From an uncultured Agathobacter sp. (GTDB taxonomy: Bacteria; Bacillota; Clostridia; Lachnospirales; Lachnospiraceae), in NCBI GenBank assembly GCA_934359755.1, contig CAKRLV010000008.1, positions 1-64,000 of the forward strand: DNA of 64,000 nucleotides. The letters are read 5' to 3'. Below, in pieces: positions 25,397 to 34,895 of the stretch; position 1 is the stretch's first letter; every line of letters starts with the position of its first letter. The notes below the pieces were generated by a model. That model was not told the origin of the DNA, made no database searches, and saw only the letters and a list, made by a program, of their open reading frames with translations. A program made the position numbers and the translations under genes.

Positions 25397-27016
25397 ATGA
25401 CAGTACTTGGGAAAAGCGTTTTTAGTGGAATTGCAATTGGAAGAATTGCACTTTTAGAGCATGGTGACAATCAGGTCAAGAGAACAAAGGTAGAAGATGT
25501 GGAGGCGGAAGTTGCCAGATTTGAGGCAGCGAAAGAGACTGCAAAGGTACAGCTTCAGGAGTTATATGATAAGGCACTCAAGGAAGTTGGAGAAGTAAAT
25601 GCAGCCATTTTCGAGGTTCATGGAATGATGCTTGAGGATCTTGATTATGTTGAATCAATTGTGAATATAATAAGAACACAGGAACTTAATGCAGAGTATG
25701 CAGTGGCTACTACAGGGGATAACTTTTCAGAGATGTTTGCAGCTATGGATGATGATTATATGAAAGCAAGAGCAGCAGATGTTAAGGATATTTCCAACAG
25801 GGTTATTGCTGTTTTACAGGGCAAGAGCGGAACAGGAATTAATTCAGATGAACCTGTTATAGTAATCGCTGATGATCTTGCACCAAGTGAGACTGTACAG
25901 CTTGATAAATCTAAAGTGCTTGCATTTGTTACAAAATATGGTTCTGCAAATTCACATACAGCAATTCTTGCGAGAACTATGAATATACCAGCACTTATAG
26001 GCGTTGATTTCCCAGATGATATCGATGGAAAGATGGGAATTGTTGATGGTGCAACAGGAAGCTTTTTAATAGATCCTTCTGTATCTGTACTTGAAGAGTA
26101 TCAGAAGAAAAAGGCTAAAGAAGATGAAAAGAAGAAATTGCTTCTTGAATTAAAAGGAAAAGAAAATGTGACCCTCGATGGAAAGAAGATTAATCTGTAT
26201 GCTAATATCGGAGGAGTTGGCGATGTTGCAAGCGTACTTGATAATGATGCAGGTGGAATAGGATTATTCAGAAGCGAATTCTTATACCTTGAGACCGACA
26301 ACTACCCAACAGAGGAAGAACAGTTTAAGGCATACAAGACTGTTGCTGAGAATATGGCTGGCAAGAAGGTTATTATCAGAACCCTTGATATCGGAGCTGA
26401 TAAGCAGGTTGATTACTTTAATCTCGACAAAGAAGATAACCCCGCCATGGGATATCGTGCGATCAGAATATGCCTTGATCGTGTAGATGTTTTCAAGACA
26501 CAGCTTAGAGCAATCTACAGAGCTAGTGTTTATGGAACTTTAGCAATCATGTTCCCAATGATTATTTCTGTTTCAGAGGTAAAGAAAATAAAGGAAATAA
26601 TAAAAGAGGTAATGTCAGAGCTTGATGAAGCGCAGGTTCCATACAAGGAAGTAGAGCTTGGAATTATGATTGAGACTCCAGCAGCGGTTATGATGAGTGA
26701 GGAATTAGGAAAAGAGGTCGACTTCTTCTCAATCGGAACAAACGATCTTACTCAGTATACACTTGCAATTGACAGGCAGAATGCTAAGCTTGACAATATC
26801 TATGATTCGCACCATCCAGCAATTCTTAAGATGCTTAAGATGGTAGTTGACAATGGTCATAAGAGTGGATGCTGGGTTGGAATATGTGGAGAGCTTGGTG
26901 CTGATGTTACTCTTACAGAGACATTTCTTAAGATGGGATTTGATGAACTTTCAGTAAGTCCATCTATGATTCTTAAAGTTCGTGAGAAAATAAGAAGCGT
27001 AGACCTATCAAAATAA
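25397..27016 (+). CDS. ptsI: PTS enzyme I (phosphoenolpyruvate-protein phosphotransferase)
   Basis: A 539-residue cytosolic enzyme, slightly shorter than the usual 570, that passes phosphate from PEP to HPr. The phospho-His is H187 in GSANSHTAILAR. PEP-binding marks IGLFRSEFLY, IRTLDIGADKQ, MIETPAAVMM, SIGTNDLTQY and the active-site Cys497 in VGICGELGAD are all present. There is no ptsH, ptsK or sugar-specific EII beside it; the gene stands between two terminators, so partners must be encoded elsewhere. AAGGAGGAG precedes the start. Confidence 0.95.
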   Translation: MTVLGKSVFSGIAIGRIALLEHGDNQVKRTKVEDVEAEVARFEAAKETAKVQLQELYDKALKEVGEVNAAIFEVHGMMLEDLDYVESIVNIIRTQELNAEYAVATTGDNFSEMFAAMDDDYMKARAADVKDISNRVIAVLQGKSGTGINSDEPVIVIADDLAPSETVQLDKSKVLAFVTKYGSANSHTAILARTMNIPALIGVDFPDDIDGKMGIVDGATGSFLIDPSVSVLEEYQKKKAKEDEKKKLLLELKGKENVTLDGKKINLYANIGGVGDVASVLDNDAGGIGLFRSEFLYLETDNYPTEEEQFKAYKTVAENMAGKKVIIRTLDIGADKQVDYFNLDKEDNPAMGYRAIRICLDRVDVFKTQLRAIYRASVYGTLAIMFPMIISVSEVKKIKEIIKEVMSELDEAQVPYKEVELGIMIETPAAVMMSEELGKEVDFFSIGTNDLTQYTLAIDRQNAKLDNIYDSHHPAILKMLKMVVDNGHKSGCWVGICGELGADVTLTETFLKMGFDELSVSPSMILKVREKIRSVDLSK

Positions 27017-27053
27017 TCTTATCAAAATAAATTAAATAATATGTGGCAAAAGT

Positions 27054-27090
27054 CCTATGTAGATGTTAATATATCTACATAGGCTTTTTT
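27054..27090 (+). terminator. Intrinsic terminator of ptsI
   Basis: CCTATGTAGAT (27054-27064) pairs with ATCTACATAGG (27073-27083), followed by CTTTTTT. Confidence 0.9.
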
Positions 27091-27140
27091 CTTTATTGAG
27101 TTACATATTATAACATTGGGTAGAATGCCCAGGGAGCAGT

Positions 27141-30068
27141 ATGAAGTATTTATTTTCAGCGATATTTATTGTGAATGCTGTAATTGCATTATATCTTTTT
27201 ATACATAATTTTTGGAAAAAGAGACATCCTGATTTCGAAAATCGTGTGCTTCAATATTTTACAATTGCAAGTGGAATATGGAGTATAGGTTTTGGTATGA
27301 TGGTCATTCAGACTGATGTGGAGAGTGCATATCACTGGCGTTGTCTGGCAATATTCGGAACTGTTGCGTATATGGTTACAGTGCAGCTTTTGATTTGTCG
27401 TATATCTGGAATATCATCACGCATAAGTATAGTTCTTGATTCGATTGCTATGCTTGGAATCATTCCATATTTTATGTCCATAAGAAGAGACCAGACTAAT
27501 TTTTTTATGTCCAAACTGGGTATGACATATCAGTTTAAGCAAGGCATAATCAATAATATATACACAGGCTATTTTACGCTTGTCTCAATTAATATTCTCG
27601 CAGTAATAATTTATATGATTGTGCGTTCGCCATTTAAACGTTCAAAGGCTTTTGGAAGGATGTTTTTGTATGTTACAATCCTTATTCTTATAGGCACAGT
27701 TCTTGATATGGTATTTCCGGCAATAGGCTATCCGGCAGTTCCAGGAAGTAATCTGACACAGTTTATAGGACTGGTGATTATGTATTATGCTATGGGAATC
27801 ATAAATAAAAATAAAATCACCATTGAGAATATGTCGCAGTTTATTTATTTTTCACTGGCAATGCCTGTTTTGTTATTTGATAAAGATAATATGCTTAGAA
27901 TCTCTAACGAGGCAGCTGATGAATTTTTTGAAATGCCGAACAATGAAGAACGGTTTGGGATGATTACAGTCGAGAGATTGTTTGATGATGTGGATAGAAA
28001 AGTATTTGATTTTGAGGGGACACATCGCAGTGTCGATACAAATACTGTTCGAAAGCATATTCCATGTAATCTTACTATTAGCAAGATTAATGATTCCTTT
28101 GGAGATATAATTGGCTATATTTTCATAGTGGCTGACCGTTCAGAGCATGTAAAGTATATAAAAGAACTTGAAATTGCAAGAAAACAGGCCGATTCTTCAA
28201 ATCTTGCAAAGAGCCGATTTCTCGCAAATATGTCACATGAAATAAGAACTCCTATGAATGCGATTATTGGCTTTTCGGAGCTGGCACTAAAGGAAGAGTG
28301 TTCGGATGCGATGACGGAATATCTGATGGATATAAAATCATCTTCACACAATCTACTTAATATAATTAATGACATACTCGATATTTCCAAGATAGAATCA
28401 GGTAAGATGGCGATGGTAGATATCAAGTATGACACAGCAGAACTGCTTCATGGTGTGTTCCAGATGATTCAGACTCAGTCCATGCAAAAGGACATAGACT
28501 TTGAGATGAAAGTGGAACCTGAATTACCGAGAACTTTGCTGGGAGATGCAAACAGAATCAGAAGTGTTTTGGTTAATTTGTTAAACAACGCAGTCAAATA
28601 TACACAGAAAGGTTACGTGAAATTCGAGGTTAAAGTGCTGTCTCATGTGGATGACAGCATCAGAATCCAATTTATAGTCAAAGATTCTGGTATTGGAATC
28701 AGAAAAGAGGATTATGAGCGCTTGTTTACAGCATTTACACAGCTAGACAAGAACCAGAACTATGGCATTGAGGGAAATGGTCTTGGACTTACACTGGCAA
28801 AGGGATACTGTGAAATGATGAATGGACGTATCTGGGTTGAAAGTGAATATGAAAAAGGTTCGGTCTTTTATGCAGAGATAGAGCAAAGTGTTGTAGATGA
28901 TACGCCTATTGAGCTTGATAAGTTTAAGGAATCAAAGGATGAGTTTTCTTTTGGAACACTTAAGGTGGATGGTGTAAGAGTACTTGTTGTAGATGACAAT
29001 GAAGTCAACAGACGTGTGGTGAGTATGAGCTTTGCGTATTATGGAATGGAAGTTGATCTTGCAGCCAGCGGTGATGAGGCCATAGATAAATGCAGCAAAT
29101 ACAATTATGATATTGTATTTATGGATCAGATGATGCCGAAGATGGATGGTGTCGAGACGATGCAGCACATACGGAAGTTGAATGATTTTTACAAAGCTGG
29201 CGGAGCAGGACGCATAATTGTTTTGACGGCTAATGCGATAAGTGGGGTAAGGCAGCAGCTTATAGAGAGTGGTTTTGATGAATATTTATCGAAGCCGATT
29301 AATTATAAGCAGCTTGAAAAAGTTCTTGTATCTGTACTTCCAGCGGAAAAATTATCTAGCGGAAACCATGATAAGCCAAGTGCTGACCATACAGCTGAAA
29401 TCCATCTGGCAGCTGAAACCAAGTCAGAAGATAAGATAAATGTAGAAACTGAAAAGCAACCAGTAAATAAGATGGGGGTAGAAACAGAAATGCAACGGGT
29501 AGATAGAATGAAGGCAGAATCAAAAAAACGACCAGAAGATAGCATACAGATAGATGATGAACTGTTAGAGATAGTTTACAGGTCGGGGTTGGAGCAGCTT
29601 GAGAATATGGCAGATGCGAGGGCAAAAGAGGACTGGCGGTTGTTCTCAACATATGCACATGCAATCAAAGGAACATGCCTTAATATTAAAGAAGATAAGT
29701 TTGCAGAGATGGCTAAGGCATTAGAGGTAGCTGGAAAAGAAAATAATTTAGAATATATAGATCAAAACACCGATGATTTCATAAGCTGTTATACTGCTTT
29801 TCTTGAAGATATCAGATGTCGGCTGAATATAGAGCCTTCGGAAAGTTGTTCAAATGATGCAGCACAGGTGGATATAAATAAAATTCTGCCAGATATAAAA
29901 AAAGCATTAGAGGAATATGATTTTGCAACAGCGGCTTCAATAATAAGGGATGCAAGTGATAAACCGATGGATGATAACACTGCGGATTGTGTGCATAAAA
30001 TACAGAAATTGCTTGATAGCATGGAACTTGATAAATTAAATGAATACATACAGAGTTTGGGGGCTTGA
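27141..30068 (+). CDS. Hybrid sensor histidine kinase with receiver and HPt domains
   Basis: A 975-residue membrane phosphorelay protein. Residues 1-225 hold about seven hydrophobic segments, like the 7TM N-terminus of histidine kinases. A PAS-like region covers about 230-335. HisKA has H366 in SHEIRTPMNAIIGFS. The ATPase has NLLNNAVKYT, KDSGIGI and GNGLGLTLA. A receiver (612-730) has phospho-acceptor D662 in FMDQMMPKMDG. After a Lys/Glu-rich repetitive linker comes an HPt domain with H840 (YAHAIKGTC), then a helical tail of about 85 residues. All relay residues are intact. No output DNA-binding protein is adjacent; the four-gene cluster at 30166 starts 97 bp downstream and could be functionally tied, which is unproven. 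Confidence 0.92.
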   Translation: MKYLFSAIFIVNAVIALYLFIHNFWKKRHPDFENRVLQYFTIASGIWSIGFGMMVIQTDVESAYHWRCLAIFGTVAYMVTVQLLICRISGISSRISIVLDSIAMLGIIPYFMSIRRDQTNFFMSKLGMTYQFKQGIINNIYTGYFTLVSINILAVIIYMIVRSPFKRSKAFGRMFLYVTILILIGTVLDMVFPAIGYPAVPGSNLTQFIGLVIMYYAMGIINKNKITIENMSQFIYFSLAMPVLLFDKDNMLRISNEAADEFFEMPNNEERFGMITVERLFDDVDRKVFDFEGTHRSVDTNTVRKHIPCNLTISKINDSFGDIIGYIFIVADRSEHVKYIKELEIARKQADSSNLAKSRFLANMSHEIRTPMNAIIGFSELALKEECSDAMTEYLMDIKSSSHNLLNIINDILDISKIESGKMAMVDIKYDTAELLHGVFQMIQTQSMQKDIDFEMKVEPELPRTLLGDANRIRSVLVNLLNNAVKYTQKGYVKFEVKVLSHVDDSIRIQFIVKDSGIGIRKEDYERLFTAFTQLDKNQNYGIEGNGLGLTLAKGYCEMMNGRIWVESEYEKGSVFYAEIEQSVVDDTPIELDKFKESKDEFSFGTLKVDGVRVLVVDDNEVNRRVVSMSFAYYGMEVDLAASGDEAIDKCSKYNYDIVFMDQMMPKMDGVETMQHIRKLNDFYKAGGAGRIIVLTANAISGVRQQLIESGFDEYLSKPINYKQLEKVLVSVLPAEKLSSGNHDKPSADHTAEIHLAAETKSEDKINVETEKQPVNKMGVETEMQRVDRMKAESKKRPEDSIQIDDELLEIVYRSGLEQLENMADARAKEDWRLFSTYAHAIKGTCLNIKEDKFAEMAKALEVAGKENNLEYIDQNTDDFISCYTAFLEDIRCRLNIEPSESCSNDAAQVDINKILPDIKKALEEYDFATAASIIRDASDKPMDDNTADCVHKIQKLLDSMELDKLNEYIQSLGA

Positions 30069-30165
30069 AAAGTCGGTAAATTTCATTATAATGAGAAGTA
30101 GAGTTGACAACAGATATAGTGGAGACCTGGGAATAAGAGATACAATATATTGAGGAGGAGAAGTT

Positions 30166-31035
30166 ATGTTTAATACCATAGTACAGCGCGGAGTGGGATT
30201 TATGCTCATCGCCATTATTGTTTATTTGTTGTTGCGTCTTATAGTTTTCAGACCTAGAAAGGGGAAAGCTAAAGGGGTAGGAAGAGAATCCTTTGAGCTT
30301 AAGATTTATTCTATAAAGGAGCATTGTTCTGACTATAGTCTCAAGGAATTCATGAATTTCCTTGATAAATACAAAGGTGGGCAGAATGTAAGAAAGAATG
30401 GACATACTGTTCGTGAATTTACAACAAAGGAAAAGGCAGAACTTCAAAATTTATTCTATAATGTCGTTGCACCAGCTAAGGATGTATCGATAGCTATGAA
30501 GGAACAGTTTCGTAATTATATCTGTAATTTGAAGGTGGATGGAGTGGACATGCGACCTAGATATGAAGATTATACGAAGAATATTACGGACAGGCATTAC
30601 GAAGAGAAGGATAAGGTTGTAAGCTATTTTGCTGATAATAAAGAGGACAGAGTTTTTGTTGCTATCAAAAAGGGGCTTGATCCACAGAAGTTTGTGATAA
30701 TTGAGAATCCGTCATTTAAGGTGGGAGCTGATTACAAGGAATTCGGTCATATAGTTATCGGTGATACAGGTATATTTGTTATCGCATCGGATTTGTCGGT
30801 TGATATCTTATCACAGAAGGCTTTTATAGAGGAAGTCAGTGGAGACTTATTCTTAGATGTACATCCGGTTATGGTAGTTTCAAGTCAGTCTGATGCGGCC
30901 AGAGAGCAGAGAGTGCCACAGATAGAATATATTGAGGAGAAGAATCTTTGCAATTATGTACGTGAATATCCGGATAGCGTTGCAATCAATGATAGAATGA
31001 TGTTAGTTTCAAGACTTAAGGAGCTTAGCGCCTGA
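30166..31035 (+). CDS. Membrane-anchored protein, degenerate NERD-like domain
   Basis: A 289-residue protein with one N-terminal membrane helix (about residues 10-28) and a large cytosolic part. Residues about 150-270 resemble the NERD (nuclease-related) fold in pattern: FVIIENPSFKVGADYKEFGH, HIVIGDTGIFVIASD, then the hydrophobic HPVMVVSSQ. The catalytic ExK expected after GIFVI is replaced by ASD, so nuclease activity is unlikely. First gene of a cluster with an LRR protein, a VWA protein and an AAA ATPase; GAGGAGG precedes the start. Family assignment is weak; otherwise it is a protein of unknown function. Confidence 0.5.
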   Translation: MFNTIVQRGVGFMLIAIIVYLLLRLIVFRPRKGKAKGVGRESFELKIYSIKEHCSDYSLKEFMNFLDKYKGGQNVRKNGHTVREFTTKEKAELQNLFYNVVAPAKDVSIAMKEQFRNYICNLKVDGVDMRPRYEDYTKNITDRHYEEKDKVVSYFADNKEDRVFVAIKKGLDPQKFVIIENPSFKVGADYKEFGHIVIGDTGIFVIASDLSVDILSQKAFIEEVSGDLFLDVHPVMVVSSQSDAAREQRVPQIEYIEEKNLCNYVREYPDSVAINDRMMLVSRLKELSA

Positions 31036-31048
31036 TGGGTGCTAAGCT
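31022..31048 (+). other. Stem-loop overlapping a stop codon in the cluster
   Basis: AGCTTAGCGCC (31022-31032) pairs with GGTGCTAAGCT (31038-31048); the 5-nt loop contains the TGA stop of the 30166 gene. No T run follows, so it is more likely an mRNA processing or stability element than a terminator. Confidence 0.55.
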
Positions 31049-31066
31049 TATTTAATGGGAGAGAAC

Positions 31067-32026
31067 ATGTTTTTTTATAAGATTAAAGAGGATGATACGA
31101 TTTGCATATATCGTGTATATTCGGACTTAGGAATTATAGAGATTCCAGAAGAGATAGACTGCCGGCGCGTCACGCAGATAGATGAATACTGTTTTGCACC
31201 AGATAGTCCTTATGAGATAGATGAAAGTCAGATACCAGATGAATATCATGTACTTGCAGGAGAATTTGTGCAGAAAATCACATTGCCACATTCTATCAAA
31301 AGGATTGGAAAGAATGCATTTTATAATTGCAGGAATTTAAAAGAGATAGAATGTTGTGGACAGATAGAAGAAATTGGTGGGGACATGTTCATGAATTGTA
31401 TGAATCTGTCTTCAATAGTTTTTAATTGTAAACTGGAAAAAAGAACCTGTTTAAAACAGATTTTAAGTCAGATATCATGGAATGTGGAAGTTAAATTTTG
31501 TGACGGAGAGAAGGTTGCGAGACTATATTATCCTGAGTTTTTTGAAGGTTATGATGAGATAGGCCCTGCGCACATATTTGAACTGAATATAAGTGGCGAG
31601 GGATTTAGAATGCGCCAGTGTTTTCATGAGGGAGTACTGGTGTTTGAGGAATATGATGCCATTTTTAACAAGGCATGTGCAGAGGAGCCGATAAATAGCC
31701 TGATTAATATAGCTGCCGATAGAATTGTATATCCATATTCATTGGCAGATGAGAGCCGGAAAATGTATGTATCTTTTATAAAAGAACATTGTGATGAGGT
31801 AATTGAATTTATATTTGATAGAAATAGAGACATGCCGAAGGAACAGATGATGCGTTATATCGAGGGGCTTACGCTGGCAGAGTGCTTTGGTGCAGATGAT
31901 TTAAGATATATGATAGAGAAAGCAGCAGCGGAGGCAATGGCTGAGATATCAGTCTCCATATCTAAGTTAAAAGATAAATTATTTGGAACAAATATAAAAA
32001 GCAGATACAGTTTTGAGGAATTTTAA
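31067..32026 (+). CDS. Leucine-rich repeat (BspA-like, LRR_5) protein
   Basis: A 319-residue cytosolic protein. Residues about 15-145 contain LRR_5/BspA-type repeats, for example ITLPHSIKRIGKNAFYNCRN and ECCGQIEEIGGDMFMNCMN. The C-terminal half is helical without a known family. No signal peptide or membrane helix. I start at ATG 31067 because GGGAGAG (31057-31063) is its ribosome site; ATG 31055 lies on that site. Its stop is directly followed by the TTG start of the VWA gene. In this cluster it may be a protein-protein adaptor (inference). Confidence 0.7.
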   Translation: MFFYKIKEDDTICIYRVYSDLGIIEIPEEIDCRRVTQIDEYCFAPDSPYEIDESQIPDEYHVLAGEFVQKITLPHSIKRIGKNAFYNCRNLKEIECCGQIEEIGGDMFMNCMNLSSIVFNCKLEKRTCLKQILSQISWNVEVKFCDGEKVARLYYPEFFEGYDEIGPAHIFELNISGEGFRMRQCFHEGVLVFEEYDAIFNKACAEEPINSLINIAADRIVYPYSLADESRKMYVSFIKEHCDEVIEFIFDRNRDMPKEQMMRYIEGLTLAECFGADDLRYMIEKAAAEAMAEISVSISKLKDKLFGTNIKSRYSFEEF

Positions 32027-33325
32027 TTGACGAAGAAACATATACAGACACAGACTGAATGGGAGAATGATGTGTCTATTGACATTATTAATTACATAAA
32101 AAGTGAATTGTACCTGGATTTTCCGTTTTTTAGCATAGCACTTGGTGCGCTGACACCGGTACCAGATGAACGGATTTCTATGTTTGCGACAGATGGTGAA
32201 GTTATTTATTTTAATGCGCAGTCGCTTATCAGGGTATTTAAGAGCAATACATATTTTCTTGACAGAGCCTTTTTGCACAGCATGCTCCACTGCATGTTCT
32301 CGCATCTGTGGATTGCTGGAAAAAGAGATAGATTATTGTGGGGAATAGCGTGTGACATAGTGGTGGAATATGTGATTGATCATATGGATAAGCAATGCAC
32401 GAAGAGGGCGTTATCGTGGATAAGGCAGAAGACATATAATGAGATTGAGCAATTGTCAGGGATATCAGCAGCAGTTGTGTATTGCCATATGGAGCAGTTT
32501 GAGGATGAGCAGCTGGCAAAGATAGAAAGAGAATTTGCAACAGATGATCACAGGTTCTGGCCGAAGCAGGAAGACTCGAATGCCACCATGCCGTCTCAGA
32601 CTCAGGATAAGTGGAATAAAATATCGAGGCAGACTTCAATGGAGCAAAAAAAGCATGGCAGTGAGGAAAGTAAGGGAGAAGCTGCTATGCTTGATAATAT
32701 AAAAGTAAACAGGCAGAGGCGAAATTATAAGGAATTTTTGCAAAAGTTTGCGGTGCTTAGGGAGGAAATAAAGACAGATCCGGATGAATTTGATCTGGGA
32801 TATTATAATTATGGACTTATGACATATGGTAATGTTCCGCTTATAGAACCGCTTGAGAGCCGTGAGAGCAGAAAGATACAGGAATTTGTGATTGTTGTGG
32901 ACACGAGCTATTCGACAAGTGGAACACTTATCGAGAATTTTCTGAAAGAGACACTTACTATTCTCACTCAGACTGACAGTTTCTTTAAGAAGAGCAAGGT
33001 CAGAATAATTCAATGTGACGATAAAGTGCAGATAGATGAAGAAGTAAAAAATGAGCAGGAAATAAAAGCATTGATGCGACGCTTTAAGGTAGTTGGCGGT
33101 GGTGGAACTGATTTTAGACCAGCATTTTCATATGTTAATGGACTTCTTGAAACTGGTGGCATAAAGAATCTTTCGGGACTTATTTATTTTACAGATGGCA
33201 AAGGAATATATCCGAAGAAGAGACCGGATTACAAGAGTGCGTTTTTATTTTTAGATGATTATGATGAGGCGTTGGTGCCAGCCTGGGCGATAAGACTCAG
33301 GCTGACGCAGGAGGAATTTTTATGA
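32027..33325 (+). CDS. VWA-like/metallopeptidase-like protein (DUF2201 type) with altered HExxH
   Basis: A 432-residue protein pairing with the downstream MoxR-type ATPase. N-terminal part (about 1-200) looks like the putative metallopeptidase domain found with VWA-like DUF2201 proteins, but the zinc motif reads HSMLHCMFSH (residues 84-93): the Glu of HExxH is Ser. The middle is charged and disordered. The C-terminal VWA-like domain has the MIDAS motif D292-T-S-Y-S296 and GGGGTDFRPAF. The start is TTG at 32027 with GAGGA 7 nt upstream, directly after the previous stop. It overlaps the next gene by 4 bp (ATGA). Confidence 0.75.
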   Translation: MTKKHIQTQTEWENDVSIDIINYIKSELYLDFPFFSIALGALTPVPDERISMFATDGEVIYFNAQSLIRVFKSNTYFLDRAFLHSMLHCMFSHLWIAGKRDRLLWGIACDIVVEYVIDHMDKQCTKRALSWIRQKTYNEIEQLSGISAAVVYCHMEQFEDEQLAKIEREFATDDHRFWPKQEDSNATMPSQTQDKWNKISRQTSMEQKKHGSEESKGEAAMLDNIKVNRQRRNYKEFLQKFAVLREEIKTDPDEFDLGYYNYGLMTYGNVPLIEPLESRESRKIQEFVIVVDTSYSTSGTLIENFLKETLTILTQTDSFFKKSKVRIIQCDDKVQIDEEVKNEQEIKALMRRFKVVGGGGTDFRPAFSYVNGLLETGGIKNLSGLIYFTDGKGIYPKKRPDYKSAFLFLDDYDEALVPAWAIRLRLTQEEFL

Positions 33326-34815
33326 ACATAAAGCAGGCAAAAGACGAGATTATAAATACAGTACATGCATATCTGAAAAAGGATGAATTAGGACAGTACC
33401 AGATTCCGACAATCAGGCAGCGTCCGATTTTGTTAATAGGCGCACCTGGTATTGGTAAGACCCAGATTATGGAGCAGATTGCAAGGGAGTGTAGAATTGC
33501 ACTTGTATCATATACCATAACACACCACACGAGGCAGTCGGCGGTAGGTCTACCTATGATATGCGAGGCGGAATATGAGGGTATAAAATATTCAGTTACT
33601 GAATATACTATGAGTGAGATTATCTCAAGTATATACAAACAGATGCAGGAGACTGGGCTAAAGGAAGGTATTCTTTTTATAGATGAGATAAATTGTGTGT
33701 CGGAGACACTTGCACCAACCATATTGCAATTGCTGCAATGCAAGACTTTTGGAAACCAGTCAATCCCAGAAGGCTGGATAATTGTTGCAGCAGGAAATCC
33801 ACCAGAGTATAACAAGTCAGTAAGAGATTTTGACATGGTTACACTTGACCGAGTGCGTTATATGAATGTGGAGGCTGACTACCATGTATGGAAAGCGTAT
33901 GCGAGACAGCAGCATATAAATGATGCAATATTAAGCTATCTGGAGTTAAAGCCTAACCATTTTTACAGAGCTGAAACTGATGTGGATGGCATGTCATTTG
34001 TGACGGCAAGAGGATGGGAAGATTTAGGAAATCTCATGGATACATACGAATCTCTTGGAATAGAGATTACCAGACAGATTGTGGGAGAATTTATACATCA
34101 TGAGGATATCGCAGAGGATGCAGCGGCATATTTTGAATTGTATAGAAAGTATGAGGATGATTATGCAATTGATTCTATATTAGATGGCAAGGTGGCAACA
34201 AAGATATATAAAAGATTATTTGATGCTGAATTTGATGAGAGAATCAGTGTGGTAAATCTTGTGTTGAAAGGATTGACAAACCGACTGGATATATATAGCA
34301 GAAATAAATTTGTATCTGATGGATGGTATGCTTTTTTGAAAGATTACAGACAGAAAGTTGAAAGTACAGATGATTGCAGTAAGCTGTACTATGAACTTTT
34401 GGACGAGTATAAGAACAGATTCGCAGAAGAACAGAAGGCTAAGATTTACACGGTAAAAGAATCTGCAATAAGAAAGCAGCTTTTAGAAAATATTGATAAG
34501 GCTGGTAAAAATATACGGACGGATATGCAGCCGAAGGATGCCTTTGATATAGCAAAAGAGGATTTTTCTAAGGCAGCAGCAGTCATGGAGGAGAGCGAAA
34601 ATCTGGTAGCTTCAAGTATCAATAATGCATTTACTTTTATGGAAGATGCGTTTGCAAACGGACAGGAGCTTGTGGTATTTGTGACAGAACTTACGATATC
34701 ACCTGATGCAGCATTGTTTCTGGCAGAGCATGATATAGAGAAGTATAATATCTATAAGGAGCAGCTTCTTATAGGAACCAGAAAAGCGCAAATTCTTGAA
34801 GAGTTAAAATCATAA
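33322..34815 (+). CDS. MoxR-type AAA+ ATPase
   Basis: A 497-residue protein with an AAA+ domain in the first 220 residues: Walker A GAPGIGKTQ, Walker B ILFIDEINCV, sensor 1 VAAGNPPE, arginine-finger region LDRVRYMNV. The C-terminal 280 residues are helical and family-specific. MoxR ATPases work with VWA-domain proteins as a chaperone-like pair that remodels or activates a target. The VWA gene is immediately upstream with a 4-bp ATGA overlap, so coexpression is certain. Target unknown. Confidence 0.85.
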   Translation: MNIKQAKDEIINTVHAYLKKDELGQYQIPTIRQRPILLIGAPGIGKTQIMEQIARECRIALVSYTITHHTRQSAVGLPMICEAEYEGIKYSVTEYTMSEIISSIYKQMQETGLKEGILFIDEINCVSETLAPTILQLLQCKTFGNQSIPEGWIIVAAGNPPEYNKSVRDFDMVTLDRVRYMNVEADYHVWKAYARQQHINDAILSYLELKPNHFYRAETDVDGMSFVTARGWEDLGNLMDTYESLGIEITRQIVGEFIHHEDIAEDAAAYFELYRKYEDDYAIDSILDGKVATKIYKRLFDAEFDERISVVNLVLKGLTNRLDIYSRNKFVSDGWYAFLKDYRQKVESTDDCSKLYYELLDEYKNRFAEEQKAKIYTVKESAIRKQLLENIDKAGKNIRTDMQPKDAFDIAKEDFSKAAAVMEESENLVASSINNAFTFMEDAFANGQELVVFVTELTISPDAALFLAEHDIEKYNIYKEQLLIGTRKAQILEELKS

Positions 34816-34895
34816 TATTTATTTGTCAAAAAGTATAGAAAAAGTTCATATTATTTTAATTAAATTATGGATTTTTATGGTATATAATAAGTGGT

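Noticed and set aside
25397..27016. Pyruvate phosphate dikinase or PEP synthase instead of PTS enzyme I
   Set aside because: The protein lacks the N-terminal ATP-grasp domain and has the EI length, phospho-His motif and PEP-binding order.
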